Origin: Anaerolineales bacterium
GTDB lineage: Bacteria; Chloroflexota; Anaerolineae; Anaerolineales; UBA4823
Assembly: GCA_025057645.1 (NCBI GenBank)
Contig: JANXBJ010000001.1
Span: forward strand, 306,357-370,356
Length of the DNA stretch: 64,000 nucleotides
Direction of reading: 5' to 3'
In this document: positions 1 through 8,604 of the stretch, one piece after another
Layout of the letters: each line of letters starts with the position of its first letter
Position numbering within the stretch: the stretch's first letter is position 1
Translations under genes and position numbers: made by a program
Notes under the pieces: generated by a model
The model's database searches: none
The model's input: only the letters and a program-made list of their open reading frames with translations
Told to the model about the DNA's origin: nothing

Positions 1-1
1 C

Positions 2-127
2 ATCAATTTGCCCGGCAGTCCTAAGGGAGCGGTGCAGAGTTTGGAGGTGATATTGCCGGTTTTACCTCATGCAGTGCAGCTATTGCGCGAAGATCCGAGA
101 GCTGAAGAGGGACACCTCCCGTCATGA
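2..127 (+). CDS. MogA/MoaB-type molybdenum cofactor protein, C-terminal fragment
   Basis: The window opens inside this gene. The last 41 codons read INLPGSPKGAVQSLEVILP and onward to a TGA stop. The NLPGSPKG motif followed by a helix of the LPxLPHA type is the usual ending of MogA/MoaB proteins, which adenylylate molybdopterin during molybdenum cofactor synthesis. Everything upstream, including the active site, lies outside the window, so MogA cannot be told from MoaB. A TAGAAT box for the next gene starts seven bases after the stop, so lepB probably has its own promoter. Confidence 0.75.
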   Translation: MNLPGSPKGAVQSLEVILPVLPHAVQLLREDPRAEEGHLPS

Positions 128-133
128 TTTTGA

Positions 134-139
134 TAGAAT
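134..139 (+). promoter_or_regulatory. -10 box (TAGAAT) close to the lepB start
   Basis: TAGAAT ends 12 bases before the lepB ATG, and no Shine-Dalgarno sequence lies between them. Transcription from this box would begin about five bases before the start codon, giving a nearly leaderless mRNA. No good -35 hexamer is visible. Confidence 0.4.
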
Positions 140-151
140 CAACCTAGTGCC

Positions 152-751
152 ATGGACGAGTTTCGTTCTGAAGTTATACCCGATTCTCCGCCAGAAGAGG
201 AGCAGAACCGAGCTGGCAAATTAAGACGCGCTCTGGTGGATGTGCTGGAGACGCTTCTCATATCGTTGTTGTTATATTTTGGCATTAATGCAGTGTCGGC
301 GCGTATCCGCGTTGAGTCAATCAGTATGCTGCCCACCCTCGAATCGGGCAACTATGTGATTGTCAATAAATTGGCCTATAGGTTTGGCAAACCCTCCCGG
401 GGGGACATTGTGGTGTTTCGTTATCCGCCCGATCCTAAGCGGGAGCCATACATCAAGCGCGTCATCGGCTTGCCCGGGGACGTTGTACGGGTCAGTGGAG
501 GGGTTGTGTATGTCAATGAGCAGCCGTTGAGTGAACCGTATATTAGTGCTCCGCCGGATTATGAGGGGATTTGGACTGTACCGGAAGATTCGCTTTTTGT
601 GCTCGGGGATAACCGTAATCGCTCCTCAGACTCGCATAGCTGGGGGATGGTTCCGCTCAAGAATGTGATCGGCAAAGCCTGGATTGTGTATTGGCCACCC
701 CAAGATTGGAAAATTTTGGACTACCATATCGCCGTTGCTGCAGAGAATTAG
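152..751 (+). CDS. lepB: Signal peptidase I
   Basis: A 199-residue type I signal peptidase, which cleaves signal peptides from exported proteins at the outer face of the membrane. One N-terminal transmembrane segment spans roughly residues 30-50. The catalytic serine is Ser58 in SMLPTL. The lysine of the Ser/Lys dyad is Lys102 in YIKRVIGLPGD. The C-terminal box GDNRNRSSDSHSWG begins near residue 152. Length and motif order match the short Gram-positive type. The ATG at 152 has no Shine-Dalgarno sequence but follows a TAGAAT box closely. The gene stands alone between the MogA/MoaB fragment and a hairpin-rich gap. Confidence 0.95.
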   Translation: MDEFRSEVIPDSPPEEEQNRAGKLRRALVDVLETLLISLLLYFGINAVSARIRVESISMLPTLESGNYVIVNKLAYRFGKPSRGDIVVFRYPPDPKREPYIKRVIGLPGDVVRVSGGVVYVNEQPLSEPYISAPPDYEGIWTVPEDSLFVLGDNRNRSSDSHSWGMVPLKNVIGKAWIVYWPPQDWKILDYHIAVAAEN

Positions 752-1071
752 GGAGCGAGTGAAAGACAGAGCTTGCTTGCGATGCCTAAGAGAACCGCTG
801 GTTGCGATCCAGTGGTTAGCTTTTTGAGCATTGCAGCGCTAAGACTCCACCTGCTTTTTGTGCTCTCGACTGCCCGGCTATTTCCTTGCTGGTAAACCCG
901 AGAGCGGGTAACCCAAGGGTCAGAACCTGTTGCTGGTTCGGTGCGTGCCAAGGTTGCGAACCCCTTGGCTGCCGTTCCAACCTACACCTTCTGCAAGGAG
1001 GAAGAGAGCACGGTGGGATTAGAGGGGTTTAGTGGCCTTGCGGCCGTTTCGAATTTGATGGGTTTAGCTTT
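752..1071. other. 320-bp gap rich in stem-loops, possible structured RNA
   Basis: This gap lies between convergent lepB and the C39-like gene and holds no convincing ORF. By eye it contains five small stem-loops: 793-817 (9 bp with one G-U pair), 891-913 (ACCCG/CGGGT core), 923-939 (GAACC/GGTTC), 947-969 (7 bp, GCCAAGG/CCTTGGC) and 1034-1045 (GGCC/GGCC). None is followed by a clear T-run, so simple termination does not explain them all. I could not match the region to SRP RNA, RNase P RNA, tmRNA or 6S RNA. Confidence 0.4.
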
Positions 1072-1644
1072 TCAGCTTGAGAGGCTTAATTGAGCACCTA
1101 TGCTGTAAGGATCAACAATAACCGTACAGCGACAGGCTGCTTCCCAAAGCTGCAGAAAACGCTTTTCTGTGAGCCAGTCGATCTCGGCTCGGGGAGATTG
1201 CGTGTTGGCGAATCCAAAACCATGCCCGGGGCGGTAGGCGATCAAGGTCACGATGTGTGCCCATAGCGGTTTCCAGGAAACGAGGATGGGTAAATGTAAA
1301 ATCGGCATTGAAAGCCGGCAAAGCAACTCTTGAACCGGTAGAAATAGCCGCCAGCTCGCCGACACTCCGTATTGACGCAGCACATCCACTACTCCCCAGG
1401 GAAAAGTTGCCCAATTGGGAATACGACGAATCACAGGCAGAAGTCCTCGCCAAGCTGGCCTGTTCATCTCCCGGGAAAGCTCAACCGGGTCGACCTTTTG
1501 GTTGGTAAAGGCGTGAATCAGTGTTGCTGCAGTAAACGGTGCGCAATCGTTGCGATTGCCTTGATAGATAAGATGCTGGATAATTTGAGCCGCAAATGGT
1601 GAGAAAATCTCGGTAGAAGAAAGCCTTCCCTCTTGGACGCTCAT
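1072..1644 (-). CDS. C39-like cysteine peptidase-fold protein (orphan)
   Basis: A 190-residue protein resembling the papain-like C39 fold. QGNRNDCAP gives a candidate nucleophile Cys34 in the usual Q...xDC(A/G)P context. AHIVTLIAY supplies a candidate His130, and FANTQSP a candidate Asn147. Family C39 enzymes cut double-glycine leader peptides when fused to ABC exporters, but here there is no transporter, ATPase or precursor nearby. There is no obvious signal peptide. The ATG at 1644 lacks a strong Shine-Dalgarno sequence. The fold assignment is inferred from motif order only; substrate and role are unknown. Confidence 0.6.
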   Translation of the reverse strand: MSVQEGRLSSTEIFSPFAAQIIQHLIYQGNRNDCAPFTAATLIHAFTNQKVDPVELSREMNRPAWRGLLPVIRRIPNWATFPWGVVDVLRQYGVSASWRLFLPVQELLCRLSMPILHLPILVSWKPLWAHIVTLIAYRPGHGFGFANTQSPRAEIDWLTEKRFLQLWEAACRCTVIVDPYSIGAQLSLSS

Positions 1645-1706
1645 CGGCAGTTCAATTCTAGCTCAAAAGACTTAAGGAGTCGAGTTTATTCGTTTTCTGC
1701 TGATGG

Positions 1707-1812
1707 TAGAATCCTCAAGGGCGGAAACTCTCCCACATTCACCTATGTGGGCCTTTTGCTATGACAAGCCTTTGCAACGCAAAGGCTTCTACTTGCTTTT
1801 CAAAGTAAGTAG
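1707..1812 (+). promoter_or_regulatory. Candidate leader with three consecutive hairpins before the SDR gene
   Basis: A TAGAAT box at 1707-1712 is followed by three stem-loops. The first is 1732-1751 (CCCACAT/ATGTGGG, then CCTTTT, terminator-like). The second is 1768-1786 (GCCTTTGC/GCAAAGGC). The third is 1789-1812 (about 10 bp, CTACTTGCTT pairing with AAGTAAGTAG with one G-U pair). The third ends right before the Shine-Dalgarno AGGAGAAG and the ATG at 1822. The layout would suit control of transcription or translation, but no known riboswitch class was recognised. Confidence 0.4.
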
Positions 1813-1821
1813 AGGAGAAGA

Positions 1822-2637
1822 ATGACTGTTGTGCTGATAACCGGAGCGTCTTCGGGAATCGGGGCAGGGATTGCTAGATTAGCCGCAGAGCGGGGTTATG
1901 ATTTGGCAATTACCGCCCGCCGTCTTGATCGGCTAGAAGCTTTACGCCGAGAGTGTGAAGTCTTCGGCGTGCGAGTGCTAACAATTCAAGCGGATCTGAT
2001 GCAAAAGGAACAGGTGCAGCTTATTGCCCAGACTGTGCTCAACTCTTTTGGGGGTGTTGATGTTTTGATCAATAACGCCGGTTTCGGGCGGGTAGATTGG
2101 TTGGAGAACCTCGATGAGGGGGTGAGTATCGCCGGGCAAATTCAAGTCAATTTGGTTGCTCCTATCCAACTTACCCGTCAAGTTCTGCCCACAATGATTG
2201 CGCGTCGCAAAGGACATATCATTAACATTGCTTCGATCGCCAGTTTCATTGCTCCACCCACCTATAGCGTTTATGCAGCAAGCAAGTTTGGCCTTCACGG
2301 CTTTACTGAGGCGTTGAGACGAGAGGTCGCTGGCTATGGCATCTACGTTTCAGGGGTATACCCCGGCGGGGTGGCAACCGAATTTGCCGCAAAAGCAGGG
2401 ATTGAGCGCAAGAGTCGTGTCACCACGCCGAGCTGGATGCGCTTATCTGCGGAACAAGTGGCTAAGGCTACTCTGGAGCTGTTGGATCATCCTCGACGGG
2501 AGGTTGTTTTACCGGGATATATGAGTTTGCTTATCTGGCTCAATCGCTTCGCTCCGGCTTTAGTCGACTGGATTGTGGATAGAGGGTTTGTGCAGCGCGA
2601 ACGCGGCGACTTAAGAAAAGGCTACCCTCAGACTTAA
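1822..2637 (+). CDS. Short-chain dehydrogenase/reductase
   Basis: A classical SDR of 271 residues using NAD(P)H. The cofactor-binding motif TGASSGIG lies at residues 7-14, NNAG near 84-87, and the catalytic YxxxK is Tyr151-Lys155 (YAASK) with a serine near 138-141. Arg33-Arg34 after the second beta strand hints at NADPH preference (inference). The ATG at 1822 has a good Shine-Dalgarno sequence (AGGAGAAG). The C-terminal part is hydrophobic and may contact the membrane. The substrate cannot be read from sequence. Its stop overlaps the stop of the convergent CDF gene by four bases. Confidence 0.9.
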   Translation: MTVVLITGASSGIGAGIARLAAERGYDLAITARRLDRLEALRRECEVFGVRVLTIQADLMQKEQVQLIAQTVLNSFGGVDVLINNAGFGRVDWLENLDEGVSIAGQIQVNLVAPIQLTRQVLPTMIARRKGHIINIASIASFIAPPTYSVYAASKFGLHGFTEALRREVAGYGIYVSGVYPGGVATEFAAKAGIERKSRVTTPSWMRLSAEQVAKATLELLDHPRREVVLPGYMSLLIWLNRFAPALVDWIVDRGFVQRERGDLRKGYPQT

Positions 2638-3533
2638 CGGTCGATCTCGATATCTTGGTAGGAAAGGGGGTCGTCCACAGGCTCGAGGTGGGTGAAGACG
2701 GTTGCACCGGCAAGTGAATTGCGGATCTCGGCTTCAACTCTTTCGGCGAGATGATGGCTGCGGTGGGTAGACCAGCGCCCGGGAACTAAGATATGAAAGG
2801 AGATGAAGCGTCGCCCGGCTGCTTGACGAGTACGCAGAGCGTGGAATTGGACTCCTTGGGCACGATATTTTTCAAAAATTGCTAGGACAGCTTGTTGCTC
2901 TTCGGCGCCTAATGCGGTGTCCATTAGACCGTAGACCGAGCGGCGCAGCAGAGAGATGGCGGTGCGGGAAATGTTCAGGGCAACTACAATCGCAATGATC
3001 GGGTCCAGCAGATGCCACCCGCTGAGGGCGACAGCCCCAACTGCCACAATTACCCCAATTGAGGTGTAAACGTCGGTCATCAGGTGATGCGCGTCTGCTT
3101 CGAGGCTGATGGCATTATACCTTTTTCCCACCCTCATCAGCACTTGGGCGACTATCAAGTTAACCAAGGAAGCAATCACCGAGACGAGTAAGCCCAGTGG
3201 AACCCGCTCTAGCGGACGAGGCTCTAAGATACGCCCGATAGCAGAGAGAATGATCCCTATAGAGGCGACAAAAATCAAGATGCCCTCAATTAAGCTGGAA
3301 AAATACTCAGCTTTGGTGTGACCGTAATTGTGCAGCTCATCCGCCGGACGTGCTGCAATCACGAGCATTAGCAAAGTCACAATGGCTGCGACCAAGTTGA
3401 CGAGAGACTCAAGGGCGTCGGAGAGCAAGCCGACCGACCCCGTGACAACAAAGGCGACTGTTTTGAGGGTAATGGTGAATAGTGCAGCTACAATGGATAG
3501 CCAAGCGTACTTTGTCAGTGAAGCCCGATTCAT
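2634..3533 (-). CDS. Cation diffusion facilitator (CDF) metal exporter
   Basis: A CDF-family inner-membrane exporter of divalent metals such as Zn2+ or Fe2+ in exchange for protons. It has about six transmembrane segments followed by a cytoplasmic ferredoxin-like domain. Candidate transport-site residues are the aspartate in [12 protein letters not shown] (TM2) and the HHLMTD motif (TM5), which resembles the HxxxD half-site of FieF-type pumps. The open frame extends to a TTG at 3584, but the ATG at 3533 (MNRASLTKY) just before TM1 is the better start. It has no adjacent metal regulator. Ion specificity is not determined. Confidence 0.9.
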   Translation of the reverse strand: MNRASLTKYAWLSIVAALFTITLKTVAFVVTGSVGLLSDALESLVNLVAAIVTLLMLVIAARPADELHNYGHTKAEYFSSLIEGILIFVASIGIILSAIGRILEPRPLERVPLGLLVSVIASLVNLIVAQVLMRVGKRYNAISLEADAHHLMTDVYTSIGVIVAVGAVALSGWHLLDPIIAIVVALNISRTAISLLRRSVYGLMDTALGAEEQQAVLAIFEKYRAQGVQFHALRTRQAAGRRFISFHILVPGRWSTHRSHHLAERVEAEIRNSLAGATVFTHLEPVDDPLSYQDIEIDR

Positions 3534-3688
3534 AAGCGTGTTCACCCGTTTTTGGTTACTAAGGACAGAGAAACCCAAGAGCAAACCGCGCCATCTAGGA
3601 ATGAGGGCCAGTTAAGTCTAATGCTTTTTTGTGGTCTTGTCGAGTGGAAATGTGGGGGGGTAATCCGAGGATTGGATTCGGAAAGTGC

Positions 3689-4159
3689 TTACCGCTCTTC
3701 TTCTTTGAGATGAAGACGCTCACTTTGCAAGAGGTTGATGCCGTTGCGCACTTGGGTCAGAGAGCGCTCCAGCTCCATCTCTAAGCGCCGGAGAGTCTCC
3801 AGCACATAAGCATCAGCTTCCCGGCGAGTATTTTCCTGTTCCGCCTTGGCTTCGGCAATGATCTGTTCCGCTCGGGCATGAGCTGCCTGAACGATTGCCT
3901 CGCGCTCAAGCATTTGGTCTCGCTTCTCTTTTGCAATCGCCAGGGTGCGATTGGCCTCTTCTTGGGCTTGGGCTAAAATCCGATCTCGCTGGGCGAGGAG
4001 CTGTTGAGCTTGTTTGACTTCTTCCGGAATTAAGGTGCGCATTTGATCAATGATTTCAAAGACTCGTTCCTCATCGACGATAATATTGTGGGTGAAGGGG
4101 ACCTGCCAGCTTTCGTTGAGCACTTCTTCCAATCGATCGATTAGCTGCATAATGTCCAT
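3689..4159 (-). CDS. Coiled-coil protein, DivIVA/F-ATPase b-subunit-like
   Basis: A hydrophilic protein of 156 residues, almost wholly alpha-helical, rich in Ala, Glu, Gln and Arg from about residue 45 to the end. It begins MDIMQLIDRLEEVLNESW. It lies downstream of coaD on the same strand. The frame is open back to a TTG overlapping the coaD stop (4267), but the ATG at 4159 follows AGGAAC at good spacing, so I chose it. Such proteins are often auto-annotated as ATP synthase b-like; with no membrane segment that function is unlikely. A cell-division or scaffold role is possible but unproven. Confidence 0.7.
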   Translation of the reverse strand: MDIMQLIDRLEEVLNESWQVPFTHNIIVDEERVFEIIDQMRTLIPEEVKQAQQLLAQRDRILAQAQEEANRTLAIAKEKRDQMLEREAIVQAAHARAEQIIAEAKAEQENTRREADAYVLETLRRLEMELERSLTQVRNGINLLQSERLHLKEEER

Positions 4160-4263
4160 ATCTGTTCCTGCTTGACGGTCATGGATGTACTCATAGTAAG
4201 AGTACACGCGAATGGCTTTTTCGTCAACAGGGATTGCAAGGAGTATGCCATGGTTGCAATAAC

Positions 4264-4788
4264 TCAATCGCGCAGAGAAGTAGGAGGCACGATTTGTTGG
4301 CTATCGCCCAGTTCGCGAAAGCGGCGTTTTAGTGCTTCGGCTACCAAGGGCGGCACCATTCTACTGACATCCCCCCCAAGCGAGGCTACTTCGCGAACTG
4401 TGGAAGAGGAGAGGAAGGTGTGCTCTTCAGCGGTGATGAAGGCTACTACTTCGATCTCTGGCGCAAGGTGGTGGTTTGCCAAAGCCATGCGGAACTCATA
4501 CTCAAAGTCGGAAAACACGCGCAAGCCCCGCACGATAACTTGGGCGTTAATTCTGCGGCAGAACTCGACGGTAAGGCCGCTATAGCCCATCACGGTGATT
4601 TTGGGGTTTCCCGCAAAAGTTTCTTTGGTCATCCAGATTCGTTCTTGGGGCGAGAACAAGAGTGTCTTTAGGGGGCGGTCGTATACTGCAACCACCAACT
4701 CATCAAAGAGATTTGCCGCTCGCCTTGCGATGTCGATATGGCCATAGTGAATGGGATCGAATGTGCCAGGAAACACTGCCCGAATCAT
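4264..4788 (-). CDS. coaD: Phosphopantetheine adenylyltransferase
   Basis: A 174-residue enzyme that transfers AMP from ATP to 4'-phosphopantetheine to make dephospho-CoA, the penultimate step of coenzyme A synthesis. The nucleotidyltransferase signature GTFDPIHYGH is at residues 8-17. The second ATP-binding motif SSSTVRE lies near 127-133, and RGL (substrate loop) near 88. Length and motifs are normal for bacterial CoaD. It sits 43 bases after recG on the same strand, a frequent bacterial pairing, and upstream of the coiled-coil gene. Confidence 0.97.
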   Translation of the reverse strand: MIRAVFPGTFDPIHYGHIDIARRAANLFDELVVAVYDRPLKTLLFSPQERIWMTKETFAGNPKITVMGYSGLTVEFCRRINAQVIVRGLRVFSDFEYEFRMALANHHLAPEIEVVAFITAEEHTFLSSSTVREVASLGGDVSRMVPPLVAEALKRRFRELGDSQQIVPPTSLRD

Positions 4789-4830
4789 ATAGCCCTGATC
4801 ACTGCTTTGTGTAAATGAGTGTTAAGAAGC

Positions 4831-7317
4831 TTAGCTGATGTCACTCGTCGCCTCCTGCCAAAATCGGTTGACTCTCTCGGCGAGTAGGCGGTGTTCAGGT
4901 TTTTCTAAGAAGGGATCCTCTGCAAAGAGCGCTTGAGAGTAATGACTCACTTGTTCGATCAGGTGCAAGTTCGTAAAGTTAGCGAAACGTAAGCGCACAA
5001 ATCCGGATTGTCGAGTGCCCAAAAAATCCCCGGGGCCGCGCTGTTGTAAGTCATGTTCGGCTAAAACGAACCCATTTTGAGTCTGGGCCATGATCATCAA
5101 CCGCTCGTTTTCGGCCTCATCCGCAGTTTCGGGGATCAGAATACAGTACGCTGGGTCGTGTCCTCTCCCAACACGCCCGCGAAATTGGTGCAGTTGTGCT
5201 AGGCCAAAACGGTTTGCGCCTTCGACAACCATAACAGTCGCATTCGGAACATCTACTCCGACTTCGACAACCGGGGTGGAAATAAGGACTTGGATTTCCC
5301 CCTGTTGGAACTGAAGCATGACCGCTTCTTTTTCCTCTGCTCTCATACGACCGTGAAGCAACCCAAGGCGGTAATTGCGAAAGACTTCCCTTTGCAAGCG
5401 CTCAAACTCTTCCACGGCGGAGAGAGTTTGGGTTTTTTCGCTCTCTTCCACCAGAGGGTAAACGATAAAGGCTTGCTTGCCTTTTTCAACCTGAGTCTCA
5501 ATAAAGCGGTATACTCGCTCTCGCTCGTGCGGCAGAACCACGTAAGTGGTAATCGGTTGCCTGCCCGGGGGTAGCTCGTCTAGCAGAGTCAAGTCCAGAT
5601 CACCATAGAGAGTTAGGGCCAGTGAGCGGGGGATAGGAGTTGCGGTCATAACCAAGACGTGAGGGTTCCCACCCTTGGCGCGCAGTGAGGCGCGCTGCTC
5701 AACTCCAAAGCGATGTTGTTCATCAACGACAATAAACTGCAAGTCGTAGAACTGAACGGTCTCCTCAATTAAGGCATGAGTACCAATGAGAATTTTAATC
5801 TGATTTCTGGCCAACTGCTCAAAGATCTCACGGCGTTCGGACTCGGGAGTCGCTCCGGTCAGCAATCGGATAGCCGAAGGAGGAAGCTTAACCCCGTTTG
5901 AGCCTCCCTCGCAGCCTTCTGGCCAAGACAGCAGCTTGAGAAAAGTGCGGTAGTGCTGTTCTGCCAAAATGCTGGTGGGGGCCATAATTGCAGATTGAGC
6001 ATTGTGGTGGGCGATCAACGCGGCAACGCCCGCAGCGATCACGGTTTTTCCGGAGCCAACATCCCCCTGCAAAAGACGATTCATAGGTCTGCCAGACGCG
6101 AGGTCGGTAAAAATCCGTTGAAAGGCTTGTTCTTGAGCCCGGGTTAGTGCGAAGGGTAAACCAGCTTTGAATTGATCAAACCAACCTTGAGGGAGATCAA
6201 AAGGCCTTCCGGGGCGCTGTTGCCATTGATGTTTATGGCGTAAAATCCCCAGTTGCAAGAAGAAGATTTCGTCAAAAGCCAACCGATAGCGGGCTTGCTC
6301 GAGAGTCTGGCTCGAGTCAGGGAAGTGTGCCTGATAAACCGCTTGTGGGAGTTCCATTAGTTGGGCAGCTTGCCGAATCGCAGCAGGCATGTAATCGACT
6401 AATCTGGGCGCATAGCGATCAACCACTTGTTTCATCATGCGCCGCAGCCAACGTTGAGTAATGTTGCCACTCAGGCGGTATACGGGAACAATACGCCCGC
6501 TGCTAAGCGTTTCTTTGTCCAGAGGTTCGATCTCAGGGTTGATGAGCACCGGCCGTCCTAGGTATTGATCGATGCGACCGGCAACTGCGTAAGCTTGCCC
6601 GATGTGCAGCTTCTGGGCTTGCCAAGGTTGGTTGAAGATCGTGATTCGAAGATTGCCTGTTCCATCAGTGAGAATAACCTCAACAATAGAGCGCTTGGTT
6701 GCCGACTGGCGCTCCATTATAGTTTGGATTACCCCAATCACGGTGACCTCTTCACCGTACATTAGGCTGTGAATCGGCTTGAGCGTAGAGTAATCGTCGT
6801 AGCGTCGGGGGAAATAATAGAGTAGGTCTTCTAGTGTATAAAGGCCTAATTTTGCCAATACGTTTGCGTACTTTTGACCAATGCCGGGCAGAACTCGGAT
6901 CGAGGCTTGGAGCGCTTTGAGGTCGAGTTCTCCTTCATTTGCGGCGGCCGTGGTGGCTATCTCTCTTGGAAGCGTGGTGGATTTAGGTTGTGATTTGGCC
7001 TGAAGGGTGGGTTTCTCCGCACCAGTTTGAACTGGGAGAGAAAACGCAGGGAGCGAGGGAAGATTGCCTAGAGTGCTTTGTAGGTTCTTCCAGACTCGCT
7101 CCAGCGCTTGAGCCCGTTCTTCTATCGAGAGCTTAGGGTAAAGTTGTAAGCAATTCTGGACCGCCAGAATCGTTTCCTCACTCAGCTGATCTCGCTGAGC
7201 CTCTTCGCTCCAACTTTCTAGAATACGATCTAAGCCGCCGATCACTGCGCGGTTAAAGAACTGGTTTTCGGCTTCAATGCAGAAAATGTTATATAGTTTC
7301 TGAATGGATGGCCTCAT
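4831..7317 (-). CDS. recG: ATP-dependent DNA helicase RecG
   Basis: RecG remodels stalled replication forks and Holliday junctions. Counted from the ATG at 7317 it has 828 residues, longer than the 690-780 typical of the family because of an N-terminal extension of about 130 residues. A helix-hairpin-helix (LPGIGQKYA) follows near 143, then the OB-fold wedge domain. The Walker A motif GDVGSGKT is near 418-425, the DEQH box is present, and VMTATPIPRS and QFRGRVGRG mark the helicase core. An in-frame TTG lies at 7338, but neither start has a Shine-Dalgarno sequence. TAAAAT ends seven bases before the ATG, so the message may be leaderless. Confidence 0.95.
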   Translation of the reverse strand: MRPSIQKLYNIFCIEAENQFFNRAVIGGLDRILESWSEEAQRDQLSEETILAVQNCLQLYPKLSIEERAQALERVWKNLQSTLGNLPSLPAFSLPVQTGAEKPTLQAKSQPKSTTLPREIATTAAANEGELDLKALQASIRVLPGIGQKYANVLAKLGLYTLEDLLYYFPRRYDDYSTLKPIHSLMYGEEVTVIGVIQTIMERQSATKRSIVEVILTDGTGNLRITIFNQPWQAQKLHIGQAYAVAGRIDQYLGRPVLINPEIEPLDKETLSSGRIVPVYRLSGNITQRWLRRMMKQVVDRYAPRLVDYMPAAIRQAAQLMELPQAVYQAHFPDSSQTLEQARYRLAFDEIFFLQLGILRHKHQWQQRPGRPFDLPQGWFDQFKAGLPFALTRAQEQAFQRIFTDLASGRPMNRLLQGDVGSGKTVIAAGVAALIAHHNAQSAIMAPTSILAEQHYRTFLKLLSWPEGCEGGSNGVKLPPSAIRLLTGATPESERREIFEQLARNQIKILIGTHALIEETVQFYDLQFIVVDEQHRFGVEQRASLRAKGGNPHVLVMTATPIPRSLALTLYGDLDLTLLDELPPGRQPITTYVVLPHERERVYRFIETQVEKGKQAFIVYPLVEESEKTQTLSAVEEFERLQREVFRNYRLGLLHGRMRAEEKEAVMLQFQQGEIQVLISTPVVEVGVDVPNATVMVVEGANRFGLAQLHQFRGRVGRGHDPAYCILIPETADEAENERLMIMAQTQNGFVLAEHDLQQRGPGDFLGTRQSGFVRLRFANFTNLHLIEQVSHYSQALFAEDPFLEKPEHRLLAERVNRFWQEATSDIS

Positions 7318-7354
7318 CGCGGTAATTTTACCAGCCAAAGAGGGGTTGATTAGG

Positions 7355-8203
7355 TTATTCCTTCAAGATCGCCGCAAACCCCAGGCCGTTTGGGCCGACG
7401 TGAGAGCCAATCACGGTAGTGACGTTTACGGTGAAAACTTGGGCAGGGAGAATGTCCCTAACTTGCTCGATTAACTGGCGGGCACGGTCCTCAGCATTGG
7501 TATGCAGGACAGCTAATTTTTCGAAGGGACTGAGGTGGCGTAGAGTTTCGGCAAGCCGGCTAACGCCTTTTTGATAAGTGCGGGTCTGGCCTAGACTCAT
7601 TACTTGGCCATTTAGGACTTCCAAGAAAGGCTTAATCCGTAGGAGCTCTCCCAACCTTGCCTTCGCCCAAGAAACGCGGCCGCTGCGGTGAATATACTCT
7701 AGGGTATCTAACATAGCCATAAGCTTGATGCGCTTGCGTAGCTCGACAAGCTTATTCACAATTGCTTCGAGGCTTGCTCCTTCTCGAGCTGCCTCTGCAG
7801 CAGCAATCACCTGAAAGCCCAGTCCCATACTAACGCTGAGGCTGTCAATTACTTTTACCCGCTCGGCAAATGCGCTGGCAGCTGCGCAAGCAGCATTATA
7901 AATGCCGCTAAGTCGTGCGGAGGCATGAATTGAAAGGATAAATTCTTTCCCTTGGGAGAGCAATCGCTCGTAGAGTTCTTGGTAAGTGCCCGAAGAGGCT
8001 GTTGCGGTTGTCGGGAAGCTTCTCATCGTGGGCAAGGAGTTGTAGAACTGTTCCCGAGAAATGTCTTTGCGGTCTTCGAAGCTCTTGCCTTCAATGATTA
8101 CGTAGTTGTTAACCATGTAGATATCATGCTTGGTCAGTAGCTCATCGGGTATATCGGCAGTGCTATCAGTTACAATCGCTATAGGTGGATTCGATTTGCT
8201 CAT
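7355..8203 (-). CDS. DegV family fatty-acid-binding protein (FakB-like)
   Basis: A 282-residue DegV-family protein. These proteins bind a fatty acid and present it to the kinase FakA, producing acyl-phosphate for phospholipid synthesis. The N-terminal signature IVTDSTADIPDELL and the lipid head-group loops (TATASSGTY, SIHASARLSGIYNAA) are present. The C-terminal domain ends in the usual GSHVGPNGLGFA. It sits in the same-strand cluster with FakA (8605-10290), supporting a FakB role. A shorter DegV-like ORF lies just upstream. The fatty acid preferred cannot be inferred. Confidence 0.92.
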   Translation of the reverse strand: MSKSNPPIAIVTDSTADIPDELLTKHDIYMVNNYVIIEGKSFEDRKDISREQFYNSLPTMRSFPTTATASSGTYQELYERLLSQGKEFILSIHASARLSGIYNAACAAASAFAERVKVIDSLSVSMGLGFQVIAAAEAAREGASLEAIVNKLVELRKRIKLMAMLDTLEYIHRSGRVSWAKARLGELLRIKPFLEVLNGQVMSLGQTRTYQKGVSRLAETLRHLSPFEKLAVLHTNAEDRARQLIEQVRDILPAQVFTVNVTTVIGSHVGPNGLGFAAILKE

Positions 8204-8272
8204 CTTTCATCACTTTCTACTAAATCATACAGGTTCCGCGATTGCCAAGAGCGGGGTCCAAACCAGGATTCA

Positions 8273-8578
8273 TTAAAACTGAGCTTCAATAAGATGCTGG
8301 GGAAGTAGGGATCGTAAGCGATCCTGTGGAGCTTTCCCTTCAGCGTTTTCGACCAAAAGTCCGAAATGCAGCCCAATATATGCGATATTTCCGAATTCAC
8401 GAGTATATTCAATTAGGAGGTTTGCTAACTGCTTAGCATTGCGGACTTTCTGATACAGGATCGGGCGATCACTCTCTAATGCAAAGCTTGGTGGGAGGAT
8501 CTTCACTACCTTCCGTCGTCTCTCTAAGCTGCGAGGAAACTGCGCAATAGAGTCAGTTAGGATACAAACTTTTTGCAT
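8273..8578 (-). CDS. Short DegV-like N-terminal ORF, stand-alone or remnant
   Basis: A 101-residue ORF between fakA and the full-length DegV gene. Its beginning, KVCILTDSIAQFP, follows the DegV N-terminal pattern (VTDSTADLP), and the rest weakly tracks the first DegV lobe up to a segment resembling the SS-x-LS lipid loop (YIGLHFGLLVENA), which has lost the serines. It then stops after about a third of the family's usual 280 residues. It could be a decayed duplicate of the neighbouring FakB-like gene or a small accessory subunit. I see no frame holding the missing two thirds in the 69 bases before the next gene. Confidence 0.55.
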   Translation of the reverse strand: MQKVCILTDSIAQFPRSLERRRKVVKILPPSFALESDRPILYQKVRNAKQLANLLIEYTREFGNIAYIGLHFGLLVENAEGKAPQDRLRSLLPQHLIEAQF

Positions 8579-8604
8579 ATATCGATACGGCGAGACCAGG
8601 TTTG

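Noticed and set aside
748-951. 67-codon minus-strand ORF after lepB
   Set aside because: No Shine-Dalgarno sequence, atypical composition, and it runs through several stem-loops; treated as a chance frame in a non-coding gap.
752-1071. 6S, SRP, RNase P or tmRNA gene
   Set aside because: The conserved core sequences of these RNAs are not visible.
8200-8412. 70-codon minus-strand ORF overlapping the DegV-like ORF
   Set aside because: It overlaps a frame with a recognisable DegV-type start and shows no family-like sequence.
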